From Flavobacterium daemonense (GTDB taxonomy: Bacteria; Bacteroidota; Bacteroidia; Flavobacteriales; Flavobacteriaceae), in assembly GCF_007341385.1 (NCBI RefSeq), contig NZ_VJYD01000001.1, forward strand, positions 434,001 through 498,000: 64,000 nt of DNA, given 5' to 3'. A program made the position numbers and the translations under genes. The notes beneath the pieces were generated by a model, which saw only the letters and a list, made by a program, of their open reading frames with translations, ran no database searches and was not told the DNA's origin. Below, piece after piece: positions 41,610 through 48,853 of the stretch. Position 1 is the first letter of the stretch, and each line of letters starts with the position of its first letter.

Positions 41610-42494
41610 CTATTTTGCTAACCCCTGCAAAATATGTGCTATAACATCAATAGTCCACCCATTCCCAAGCATATTATAACGTTGAGTATCAGAAACACCT
41701 AACGTGTAACCGTCAGGCACGTTCTGCAATCTCTCATACTCCAACGGTGTCAATTTTCTTGGTGTTCCGTTTTGGAACACCTTTTTTTGATGGTTTCCAC
41801 CTTTCAAACAGGTTAGCGTACCTACCTTGCCGTTGAGATTGTACACTCTCTTAAGTATGTCGTGCCCGTGGATATGTAATGATGCTTGCACCTTTTCGTT
41901 GTCTCCTAGATAGTCGAACGTTTGAGCATACCAATACTTAGATGCTGGGTTTTCCTCTATTATATCGTTGAGTATGATACCTTGGTCTGCTGGCGGGGCC
42001 GCAACCTCTATGTTAGTCCAATAGTAGCGGTCACGGTCTTGTGCGCTTACTAGGTTGCTGTTGATGCGTATCGGGTCACATTCCAGTGCGTGGCTTATCA
42101 AATCCCTGTTTGCGTTGGTCATACTTGCCACGTTCTCAAATAAGAAGTGCTCAGGCTTGGTTTCGCTCAGGATGCGCAAAAACTCATAGAACAGCTTGGA
42201 CTTGTCGCCCTGCAGTCCTTGGTTGTGCTTTATGTTGTTGATGGTGGTTTGGCTCAGATTTTGGCAAGGTGAGCCACCAAGTAGTAAGTTAATGCGGGGT
42301 AAGTCCTTTGCGCTGATGTTATGGACATCGCCCAGCTGTACTGTGTTTGGGTAGTTGGATTGTGTTATCTGGATTGCGAACTTGTCGATTTCGCTTGCTA
42401 GGTAGTTGAAGTCTGTTAGACCTGCTTTGTGCAGTGCCAGCTGTCCGCAACTCATACCGTCGAACAGGCTTAACACATTGTATTGATTTATCAT
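41610..42494 (-). CDS. DNA (cytosine-5-)-methyltransferase
   Basis: This 294-residue C5-methyltransferase (start MINQYNVLSLF preferred; an ATG lies 16 codons upstream) has motif I FDGMSCGQ (residues 11-18), motif IV GGSPCQNLS with catalytic C77, motif VI ENV (120-122), motif VIII QDRDRYYW, motif IX RKLTPLEYERLQNVPDGYT and motif X GNGWTIDVIAHIL. The target-recognition part between VIII and IX is short. There is no restriction endonuclease partner, so it is an orphan enzyme. A likely role is protection of phage DNA from host restriction or regulation. Confidence 0.92.
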   Translation of the reverse strand: MINQYNVLSLFDGMSCGQLALHKAGLTDFNYLASEIDKFAIQITQSNYPNTVQLGDVHNISAKDLPRINLLLGGSPCQNLSQTTINNIKHNQGLQGDKSKLFYEFLRILSETKPEHFLFENVASMTNANRDLISHALECDPIRINSNLVSAQDRDRYYWTNIEVAAPPADQGIILNDIIEENPASKYWYAQTFDYLGDNEKVQASLHIHGHDILKRVYNLNGKVGTLTCLKGGNHQKKVFQNGTPRKLTPLEYERLQNVPDGYTLGVSDTQRYNMLGNGWTIDVIAHILQGLAK

Positions 42495-42523
42495 ATTTAC
42501 TTTTATGATAAATAATACTTTGC

Positions 42524-42708
42524 TTTGCGTTGAAGTAAACACTTAACTGTTTAGCTTCATTTCTTTGCGCATAAGCTATCCTTTTGCGTTGAGTGGTATA
42601 TTGATATACTTTTGCGTTGATATGGTCTTAAATCTATTCTAATTGCGTTGAGTGGTTTACTTATCGTTGAAGTGCATCTTTTCCTTATCTGATGGTTTGC
42701 GTTGTGGT
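42524..42708. repeat. Iteron-like direct repeats (TTGCGTTGAGTGG)
   Basis: At least five near-copies in the same orientation: TTTGCGTTGAAGT at 42524, TTTGCGTTGAGTGG at 42583, TTTGCGTTGATATGG at 42611, ATTGCGTTGAGTGG at 42652, and TTTGCGTTGTGG at 42696. A partial ATCGTTGAAGTG lies at 42663. The last copy abuts the inverted repeat TGTGGTC-ACTA-GACCACA (42703-42720). The array sits between the methyltransferase and the putative replication gene. This is consistent with an origin whose initiator is the 43130 product. Confidence 0.6.
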
Positions 42709-42741
42709 CACTAGACCACATAAAGCAAATCTTATCATCTT

Positions 42742-42781
42742 AATAGTTATCATTGCGTCTAGTTACCACGCAATAACTATT
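42742..42781. repeat. Stem-loop in the replication region
   Basis: The left arm AATAGTTATcATTGCGT pairs with the right arm ACGCAATAACTATT, with a one-base bulge and a 9-nt loop. It contains the ATTGCGT core of the iterons. It is possibly part of an origin or an operator. Confidence 0.5.
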
Positions 42782-42791
42782 TATAGTTAAG

Positions 42792-42927
42792 TGCGGTATT
42801 TTTGCAATACTGCAAATATACCTCATTGTTGATTTTACTGGGTTTGTTGCAATGAGGTATTTTTACCGCATAGTGTTGCATCCATCAAATTTAGTTAGTA
42901 CCTTTGCAATGAGGTATATTTACCGCA
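42792..42927 (+). promoter_or_regulatory. Promoter of the putative replication gene bracketed by paired operators
   Basis: TTG at 42876-42878, 20-bp spacer, TACCTTTG at 42899-42906. Two nearly identical 21-bp operators (CAATGAGGTAT then TTTACCGCA) lie at 42850-42870, just upstream of -33, and at 42907-42927, directly over the expected start site. Inverted half-sites (TGCGGTA at 42792 and GCAAATATACCTCATTG at 42812-42828) form a third, rearranged copy. This looks like an autoregulated or repressor-controlled switch. Confidence 0.65.
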
Positions 42928-43042
42928 TTGTATTTTTACCTACCAGTACCAACCAGTATTTTTTGATATTGGTTGACTTTTTCGGGTAGTTTCGATATAC
43001 TAATTAATATACAATCAGTGGAGCAAACCACTTCAACAAAGC

Positions 43043-43092
43043 CCTAGTGCTGGGGTCAAGGTGTTCGAAAACCTCCCAGCTCTGAGTCTAGG
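43043..43092 (+). promoter_or_regulatory. Strongly folding RNA element in the leader of the putative replication gene
   Basis: Nested pairings: CCTAG with CTAGG (ends), GCTGGG with CCCAGC, and AGGT with ACCT around GTTCGAAA. Further small hairpins lie on both sides (GTGG-AGCAAA-CCAC at about 43019-43032; AGTCT ... AAGACT at about 43085-43100). The leader is about 215 nt long. It may control translation of the 43130 gene. It is not a riboswitch class I recognise. Confidence 0.5.
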
Positions 43093-43129
43093 TTAAGACT
43101 ACTATAACACTCAGATAAAACCAAAGACA

Positions 43130-43927
43130 ATGCAAAAAAGCAACAAGAAAGCAATTCGCATCAACAATAAAGCCGACGGAACATATTTAATAGTTTCAAA
43201 ATACATACTGCACAACAAAGACCTCAAAGACTTTGATAAAATCCTGCTCCTTAGCATCCTTTCTGATGCTGACGACTTCAATTTCAACATCACAACATAC
43301 GCTAAGCGTTTCGCCTGTGAACGTGACAAGATAAGCCGAGCGGTCAAACGATTGGTACAAGCTGGCTATATGAAACAAAAGCAGATAGATGACCGCTTCA
43401 ATGTTTGGGAATACGTCATAAGCGAATACGGCAACCTATCCAGCGAACCGAAAGAAGACAAGCCAAAGGTTGAGCCAGTAGCGGAACAACCGAAAGAGCC
43501 ACAAATTGAGCCGAAAGACAAACCAGCTTCAACGATTGATTTTGAAGCGGTCAAACAGCTAATACTTAAAGTGGTAAATGCTCACTTCCCTACGATGCCC
43601 GACCCGTTATTTGTGGAATACATCAAGACCACAAAAGAGGCGATTGATTCGGGCAAGGTCGATACCATCAAAGCCTTTACCGAAACCACCATCAAAAAAT
43701 CAATATCCAAGTTCTACACCGAGCCGAAAGAACTAACAGCGCAGGACGTTGATAGAATGGTCGATTTGAAAAGTAACGGGCTTTCAATGAAAGATACGGC
43801 AAGCCTTAAGCTAAGGGCTAAGGATTGGTTAAAGAACAATCCTTTTGCAACCGAGCAACAACTAAGCACCGAGATACTGAAAGGCAAGAACACTTTTAGA
43901 AAACCAGTCCAAGGTTACAACGACTAG
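43130..43927 (+). CDS. Putative replication initiator / winged-helix DNA-binding protein
   Basis: This 265-residue protein's N-terminal ~100 residues resemble a winged helix of replisome-organiser or RepA/DnaD type (KYILHNKDLKDFDKILLLSILSDADDFNFNITTYAKRFACERDKISRAVKRLVQAGYM). A Pro/Glu-rich linker (SSEPKEDKPKVEPVAEQPKEP) and a C-terminal helical domain (about residues 145-265) follow. The upstream iterons, paired operators and long leader support a role in replication initiation or its control. No helicase gene is visible nearby, so it would rely on host DnaB. Confidence 0.6.
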   Translation: MQKSNKKAIRINNKADGTYLIVSKYILHNKDLKDFDKILLLSILSDADDFNFNITTYAKRFACERDKISRAVKRLVQAGYMKQKQIDDRFNVWEYVISEYGNLSSEPKEDKPKVEPVAEQPKEPQIEPKDKPASTIDFEAVKQLILKVVNAHFPTMPDPLFVEYIKTTKEAIDSGKVDTIKAFTETTIKKSISKFYTEPKELTAQDVDRMVDLKSNGLSMKDTASLKLRAKDWLKNNPFATEQQLSTEILKGKNTFRKPVQGYND

Positions 43928-43952
43928 CATAACGAAAAGAATAAGATAATGA

Positions 43953-44288
43953 ATGACGAAATTAACAGCCAAGTATTACGATGATGAAATTTTCACGATA
44001 AAGGAACTTAAGGAATACTTCAACGGCAAGCTCATAATAACAAAACGGTTCAACCGCAAAGGACTGCTAACGTATGTCAAGAACCCATACGCAACTGGTA
44101 TCAGGATTAAATACCAAAAGAACACAATAAGGATGCTGTACGCTGACGGTCTGCTCTACACGTACACACATAGCGCAAACGGTGCGCTATTTGAAAGCAA
44201 AATAATAAAGGGTCAGTTGATATCTAAGAATGAATTTAAGATGTCGTTTGACCAGCTAATAACGGAAATACAAAAAAGCCACGCATAA
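43953..44288 (+). CDS. Phage protein of unknown function
   Basis: A 111-residue ORF (YYDDEIFTIKELKEYFNGK, TGIRIKYQKNTIRMLYADGLLYTYT) with mixed alpha/beta character and no recognised family. It is 25 bp downstream of the putative replication gene and 1 bp before the next small ORF; probably one operon. Confidence 0.65.
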   Translation: MTKLTAKYYDDEIFTIKELKEYFNGKLIITKRFNRKGLLTYVKNPYATGIRIKYQKNTIRMLYADGLLYTYTHSANGALFESKIIKGQLISKNEFKMSFDQLITEIQKSHA

Positions 44289-44289
44289 G

Positions 44290-44436
44290 ATGGAACAAGA
44301 AACACCTGAGGATAAATTACTAAATCAAATCCTCAACGAGATTGATAAGCACGAACAAAAGAAAAAGCAATTTGTTGAAGCAATGAAAGGATTCTTTGAG
44401 GACTGCGATAATGTGGACCAAGAAGACCAACAATAA
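44290..44436 (+). CDS. Small acidic helical phage protein
   Basis: A 48-residue ORF starting 1 bp after the stop of the 111-residue ORF. The sequence (EDKLLNQILNEIDKHEQKKKQF, EAMKGFFEDCDNVDQEDQQ) is amphipathic and charged. There is no family. It is the last gene of the 43.1-44.4 kb operon, directly before a terminator. Confidence 0.65.
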   Translation: MEQETPEDKLLNQILNEIDKHEQKKKQFVEAMKGFFEDCDNVDQEDQQ

Positions 44437-44437
44437 A

Positions 44438-44478
44438 AAACCCCGACTAAGCATAAAGTTAAGTCGGGGTTTATTGTT
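44438..44478 (+). terminator. Terminator of the replication operon
   Basis: AAACCCCGACT ... AGTCGGGGTTT is followed by ATTGTTTT; the opposite side has an A-run, so it could also end the convergent gene at 44495. Confidence 0.8.
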
Positions 44479-44494
44479 TTATATCTTTAAGGTT

Positions 44495-45154
44495 TTACTT
44501 TTTTCCTAAAATTTCTTCTTCTGCTGTTTCAATAGTTTCTAATGATTTTTTTAGGGTCGTCACCATATCGCCAAAGTCTTCAACGTTTATTTTTTCATTT
44601 TCAAAATAACCGTCAATTTTAAGCCACTCCCAAATATATCTTTGTTCCCAATCTGTGAATTTTGAATTCAACTTATCGAAAAACAATTGTCTAAATTTAA
44701 ACTCGCTGAATTGAGTTTCATTCAATAAATAACTTTTGTCATTAGGGTCGGTTGCGTCTGTGCTTTCATCGTACTGCTCAAGTTCGTTGATTGCCGTTTC
44801 AATTAATCTTCTACTTATGAATGGTGTTAACACGTCGTTATAAGGCTCGTAAGTCCCATTAACATCTGATAACTCTAATTTGCTATTGTAATCATCTAAA
44901 AGGATTTGCTCAAACTGCTTTTTGGTCAATGCACCACCGAAACCTTTTTTAAGAGGCGCACCAGTAATACTATCAGCTTGCTGATACAAAGCAAAGATTG
45001 TTCGGTCTGAACCGTGTTTTTTACTGTCGTTATTGTAATCATTAGCGTAATTGATTTTAGCAAGTGTTTTTTGGCTTACTGTTAAAACTTTTGCTAAGTC
45101 ACCGTTTACTGTTGGTACTACTACACTGATTGAAAAAGATTCTGGAAAATTCAT
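44495..45154 (-). CDS. Phage protein of unknown function (219 residues)
   Basis: A soluble acidic protein (SISVVVPTVNGDLAKVLTVSQKTLAKINYAND; KKGFGGALTKKQFEQILLDDYNSKLELSD) rich in Asp and Glu. There is no recognised family. It has the best-defined promoter of the phage (TTTG-N19-TATGTTTG), overlooked by three palindromes 34 bp apart upstream. It therefore looks tightly regulated. Confidence 0.7.
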   Translation of the reverse strand: MNFPESFSISVVVPTVNGDLAKVLTVSQKTLAKINYANDYNNDSKKHGSDRTIFALYQQADSITGAPLKKGFGGALTKKQFEQILLDDYNSKLELSDVNGTYEPYNDVLTPFISRRLIETAINELEQYDESTDATDPNDKSYLLNETQFSEFKFRQLFFDKLNSKFTDWEQRYIWEWLKIDGYFENEKINVEDFGDMVTTLKKSLETIETAEEEILGKK

Positions 45155-45211
45155 AATGTTATTTGTTTAAGGTTAAATTTTATAATTGGTATGTCTTTCA
45201 ATTTGACTTTG

Positions 45212-45242
45212 CAAACATATAACAAATAATCGAACAATCAAA
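45212..45242 (-). promoter_or_regulatory. Promoter of the 219-residue gene
   Basis: On the minus strand TTTG (45242-45239), exactly 19 bp, then TATGTTTG (45219-45212). Expected start near 45205, leader about 50 nt. Confidence 0.75.
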
Positions 45243-45268
45243 ACAATTAGTTAATTTTAACAATTAAG

Positions 45269-45356
45269 ATATAACTTAATTAAGTTATATAAATCAATCA
45301 ATACCTAACTCAATTAAGTTATATAAATTAGTCAACACATAACTCAATTGAGTTAT
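45269..45356. repeat. Three tandem palindromic operators, 34-bp spacing
   Basis: The core AACTnAATTnAGTT occurs at 45273-45286, 45307-45320 and 45341-45354. Centres are exactly 34 bp apart. The first is part of a perfect 22-bp palindrome; the third is a perfect 18-bp palindrome; the second has one mismatch. They lie just upstream of the -33 box of the minus-strand promoter at 45242. A fourth copy is inside the promoter at 41490-41519. Confidence 0.8.
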
Positions 45357-45360
45357 ATAA

Positions 45361-45386
45361 AAAAACCCGTCGAGTGACGGGCTTTA
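45361..45386 (-). terminator. Terminator of the 183-residue gene
   Basis: On the minus strand AGCCCGTC-ACTC-GACGGGTT is followed by Ts. Confidence 0.8.
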
Positions 45387-45388
45387 TA

Positions 45389-45940
45389 CTAGTTTGCTTT
45401 CTTAAATGGAAATTCGAAGTTGAGTGTACCGTTTGCTGGTATGGTGTCAGCCTGCACACGCCTAGTGCGCTTAACCGTTCCTTTACCTTTTCCCGTCTTG
45501 GGTGTCGCAACCTGCTTTGGCGTATTCTCAACGAATACAACCGTAAAGGCAAATGCGCCCGTTTCTTTTCCTTTCTTGTCAGTTATCGGCACTGGTTCGC
45601 CAAGTTCGTATTTGTTAACGCTCTGCTCGTCTCCTTTGAGTTCGTTCCAAAGCGTTGAGTAATTCAGACGCACAAAGCTTTTGTTTGAACCAAGCTTTGT
45701 AAGTGGTGCGCCTCCTTGGTCGTCGGTGGTTGCTTTGAATATGAAAACAACATCGTTATATTTCTCATACGCTATCTTATCACCTACCTTAACCTTTAAC
45801 TGTTCCAGCACGTGGTTAGATAGCTTAAGCGCATTCTTTGTTGATAATGTGTACAAACCTTTATCATCATCCTTTCTCGCCGTCTTAGCAGGTTTTGGAC
45901 TTGTGGCTTCTATAATCTCGCCATTGAATTTAAAAAACAT
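45389..45940 (-). CDS. Phage protein of unknown function (183 residues)
   Basis: A soluble protein with a possible small beta domain (TLSTKNALKLSNHVLEQLKVKVGDKIAYEKYNDVVFIFKAT) reminiscent of AbrB/SpoVT-like folds. Its basic C-terminus (TGKGKGTVKRTRRVQAD) could bind nucleic acid. The AbrB link is weak. It stands alone with a terminator directly downstream. Confidence 0.6.
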   Translation of the reverse strand: MFFKFNGEIIEATSPKPAKTARKDDDKGLYTLSTKNALKLSNHVLEQLKVKVGDKIAYEKYNDVVFIFKATTDDQGGAPLTKLGSNKSFVRLNYSTLWNELKGDEQSVNKYELGEPVPITDKKGKETGAFAFTVVFVENTPKQVATPKTGKGKGTVKRTRRVQADTIPANGTLNFEFPFKKAN

Positions 45941-46064
45941 AGCATTGATTTAATTGATTAATAAGCGCAAATGTATGTTATATTATTTAATTATACAAAT
46001 ACTTAACTAATTCTTTAGTTTTTTGGATTATGCGATATATTTATTAGTATAATAACTAATCAAT

Positions 46065-46553
46065 ATGAATGAAACATTTTTCGAAAGGAACGAACGCTTA
46101 GGGCGTGAGCAGTTCCGAAGCTTCACCAATGGGCTTAACGATTGGAACATTAACAGATTCTCTGTACAGAAAAAAGCCAGCTACGACGTGGCTTATAAGA
46201 CAGGTTCAACTCAGGACTACGTTATCGGTGAGATAAAGCACCGACCGAGTTATCGATACAATCAGTTCAACGATTGGATTCTCGAACAAAAGAAATACGA
46301 GGCATTGCAAGACCTTAAAAGACAAATGCAAGCTTTGTACCCAAATGAAAAGATATATGTGCATTACATTATGTTTTACTACGACAAACCCAACGTGCCC
46401 CGCATTTGGGATATTACGCACTTGTTCGATGTCGAGTTTTCACCGCACGGACTGCCTGCCAACTCTGCCGACCCCAAAGCAGATACCGAAAACAAGCCCG
46501 CAATTAAATTGCACAATAACGACGCTATTAACCTCTTAAACCTTAATGAATGA
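46065..46553 (+). CDS. Putative PD-(D/E)XK-type nuclease
   Basis: A 162-residue protein with a plausible PD-(D/E)XK core: D41 in ASYDVAYKTG, then E56-x-K58 in YVIGEIKHR, and a following Q75-K76 in WILEQKKYEAL. The spacing (15 residues between D and E) and the preceding helix fit this nuclease fold. It overlaps the endolysin gene by 8 bp, so both are likely in one operon. The family is inferred from motif only; it could instead be a non-catalytic relative. Confidence 0.6.
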   Translation: MNETFFERNERLGREQFRSFTNGLNDWNINRFSVQKKASYDVAYKTGSTQDYVIGEIKHRPSYRYNQFNDWILEQKKYEALQDLKRQMQALYPNEKIYVHYIMFYYDKPNVPRIWDITHLFDVEFSPHGLPANSADPKADTENKPAIKLHNNDAINLLNLNE

Positions 46554-47130
46554 ATTAATACAAACCTTTAACACAAAATACAATACCAAGCTCAACGAGT
46601 ACGGAATCGATACGCAGTTGAAGCGTGTACATTTCTTTAGCCAGCTTTACCACGAATCGAAGCTAATCCCACGTGCTGAAAACCTCAACTACTCAGCCAA
46701 GGCGTTAACATCAATCTTTAAGAAATACTTCAAATCCTTGGATGATGCCAACAAGGTTGCACGCAAGCCTGAGCAAATCGCCAACATCGTATATGCTGAC
46801 CGAATGGGCAACGGTGACGTTGCCAGCGGTGACGGCTGGCGTTATCGTGGTCGTGGATTTATCCAGTTAACGGGTAAAGACAACTATAAGCAATTTGCAG
46901 ACCATTTAAACAACGATAATATACTTAGTGAACCTGATTTACTTTTGAGTGAAGCAAATGCGTTAATCAGTGCGTTATGGTATTGGAAAAGCAATAAAAT
47001 CAATTCAGTGATTAACGATGATACCGATTTGAGCATTCAACGTGTGACCAAGAAAATCAACGGGGGTCTTATCGGAATTGATGAACGTACCGCCCTATTC
47101 AAAGAGATTGGTAAGCTTAAATTAACTTAA
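46546..47130 (+). CDS. GH19-type endolysin (chitinase-like peptidoglycan hydrolase)
   Basis: A 194-residue GH19-family lysin. Catalytic-type glutamates are in YHESKLIPRAENLNYSA (E37 and E45), and the family block GDGWRYRGRGFIQLTGKDNYKQF follows. Phage GH19 enzymes cleave peptidoglycan at the end of infection. There is no signal peptide, so it would need a holin (51718-52170). A terminator follows. It overlaps the nuclease-like gene by 8 bp. Confidence 0.92.
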   Translation: MNELIQTFNTKYNTKLNEYGIDTQLKRVHFFSQLYHESKLIPRAENLNYSAKALTSIFKKYFKSLDDANKVARKPEQIANIVYADRMGNGDVASGDGWRYRGRGFIQLTGKDNYKQFADHLNNDNILSEPDLLLSEANALISALWYWKSNKINSVINDDTDLSIQRVTKKINGGLIGIDERTALFKEIGKLKLT

Positions 47131-47172
47131 CCAATTAAACACCTGAACATCAACACCTTAAACTACTTAATT

Positions 47173-47200
47173 AAAACCAAATAAATTTATTTGGTTTTTA
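47173..47200 (+). terminator. Terminator after the endolysin gene
   Basis: AAAACCAAAT ... ATTTGGTTTT with a T-tract. AT-rich but well paired. Confidence 0.65.
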
Positions 47201-47266
47201 ACTGATTAAATTAACTGATTTTTCAAAAAACTTAATTAAAAATTTTTATATATGAATTGTTTTTTA

Positions 47267-47274
47267 TATCTTTG
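47267..47274 (+). promoter_or_regulatory. -7 element upstream of the 230-residue gene
   Basis: TATCTTTG, 106 bp before the ATG at 47381. The -33 region is AT-rich and has no good match. Confidence 0.4.
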
Positions 47275-47380
47275 CATTATCAAAAATCATTTAATGATTA
47301 ATTAAAAAAGTTAATCGTTATAAATAAATTTATTTAGGATTTTAAAAGAAATATTCAACGAATCAAAAACCAAAAACAAA

Positions 47381-48073
47381 ATGAGTACATTAAAAAGAAT
47401 ACTAAGCAAAGAGGAAACAATCGCACAAAATTTAGTCTACAAAGTTGGCGATGCCATATATTCAGCAATCGATGAAAAAGGCAATTTTATTATTAATTAC
47501 TACGGCAACCCTTGCACTTATATAGCAAGAATTAATAAAAATTGGTACAAAATCAATATGCTAAAAAATTACTGGGGTTTGAATGCTGACGAAAAAGCAA
47601 CCGTAAAAACAAACATTGCCAACAAATGGGCAAACGTGCCAGCAAATGAAAATTACATAGGTATAATTGAAAGCGAAAACGACCAAGCAGTTAACCAAAT
47701 TCAATCTATTGAATTATGCAATGAAGACGAAAAAGAAATTATTGAAAAGATAAGAGCAAATAAAATTGAGTTTAATGAAGATTTCGACAACTTAATTGAG
47801 TTTGACAAACTTATTCGTAAGGATGAACAAAAACCCGAAGTTTTCACAATAGACGGAACAGATAGCAAAGTTCTTACTTATGATACGGTTTTCGGCAAAG
47901 CCTACCAATACAAAGAAAATGAGCGTATTATTGTTGAAGCTCTCGTGTTTGATAACACATTGTATGTTGACCAATATTTAAATGGTTACGGCGATGAAGG
48001 ACATTGGAACAAGGATAATATAAACTTTGATTTGGGCGTGGAATTAATAAGACAATATAGCGCAACAAAATAA
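47381..48073 (+). CDS. Phage protein of unknown function (230 residues)
   Basis: A soluble, Lys/Glu/Asn-rich protein (YKVGDAIYSAIDEKGNFIINYYGNPCTYIARINKNWYKINML; KIEFNEDFDNLIEFDKLI). There is no recognised family or motif. It is transcribed alone and ended by a strong terminator. Confidence 0.65.
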   Translation: MSTLKRILSKEETIAQNLVYKVGDAIYSAIDEKGNFIINYYGNPCTYIARINKNWYKINMLKNYWGLNADEKATVKTNIANKWANVPANENYIGIIESENDQAVNQIQSIELCNEDEKEIIEKIRANKIEFNEDFDNLIEFDKLIRKDEQKPEVFTIDGTDSKVLTYDTVFGKAYQYKENERIIVEALVFDNTLYVDQYLNGYGDEGHWNKDNINFDLGVELIRQYSATK

Positions 48074-48097
48074 CAAGCAAAAAAGGGTATTAAATTA

Positions 48098-48131
48098 AAG
48101 AAGGCTAACCGTAAAAAGTTAGCCTTTTTTT
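48098..48131 (+). terminator. Terminator of the 230-residue gene
   Basis: AAGGCTAAC ... GTTAGCCTT with a T-run. The same AGGCTAAC arm recurs in the terminator at 50039. Confidence 0.85.
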
Positions 48132-48161
48132 ATTTAATTTTGATATAGCAATGTCTCAATT

Positions 48162-48506
48162 ATGTACGACCATACTTTAATATTGACCACAACCAAGACG
48201 GCAACAAACGACTTGTCTTTAGATTTCGTCACTCATTTGATTAATACTGGTGACGCAATGGTTGAATATTTCGGTGTTGAGATTGACAACCAAGCGGATT
48301 TTATCGATGATGATATGCGAGAAGTGAGCCGAGAAATTACATACATTGAAATTTTCTTTGACACACCTGACCCTATCGATTACGATGCGATGACCGAAAT
48401 TGAAATTGATGATTTCATTTTGAAACTGCTTGCCAATTCAACTATCTATGATATGACAACGGACGGCAAAGATGTTATTCTAAATCTTGAACATCATCCA
48501 AATTAG
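48162..48506 (+). CDS. Small acidic phage protein
   Basis: A 114-residue very acidic protein (VEYFGVEIDNQADFIDDDMREVSREITYIEIFFDTPDPIDYDAMTEIEIDDF). No family recognised; such acidity is seen in DNA-mimic proteins of phages, but nothing more supports that. The 3' end overlaps the convergent gene by 32 bp. Confidence 0.6.
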   Translation: MYDHTLILTTTKTATNDLSLDFVTHLINTGDAMVEYFGVEIDNQADFIDDDMREVSREITYIEIFFDTPDPIDYDAMTEIEIDDFILKLLANSTIYDMTTDGKDVILNLEHHPN

Positions 48507-48846
48507 AAACTGGGTTAAAATCAATTTGGATTACTTTAACCTCATCATAGTATTTTTCCTCATACGGCATTATTAACGGTGAAATTTCATCTAATTTCAC
48601 TTTTGCTAAGTCATTAAGTTTATTGTTGTCAACGTTCAAACCTTGCTCATATGAACCCGTACTTATTTCAGTCTCTATGTATCGTGCTAATACACTTCTG
48701 CATCTTTGAAAATGTTCAATTATAGCATCGTCAGGCTCTGTAAACTCGTACAGGTAAGTATAGTTGATTAATTCTTTTCTGCAGTTCATCACTTCTAAAT
48801 AATAAGCAATAAAATCATCGTTCGTTTTTCCGTTGTAATAATCCAT
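48475..48846 (-). CDS. Small phage protein of unknown function
   Basis: A 123-residue helical protein starting MDYYNGKTNDDFIAYYLEVMN, preferred to an ATG 21 codons upstream that would overlap the SRAP gene. It begins 7 bp after the SRAP gene and overlaps the plus-strand acidic gene at its 3' end. There is no family. Confidence 0.6.
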   Translation of the reverse strand: MDYYNGKTNDDFIAYYLEVMNCRKELINYTYLYEFTEPDDAIIEHFQRCRSVLARYIETEISTGSYEQGLNVDNNKLNDLAKVKLDEISPLIMPYEEKYYDEVKVIQIDFNPVSNLDDVQDLE

Positions 48847-48853
48847 AACTTTA

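Noticed and set aside
45374..45658. Plus-strand ORFs antisense to the 183-residue gene
   Set aside because: They are mirror frames of 45389-45940, which has a proper terminator and a sensible composition.
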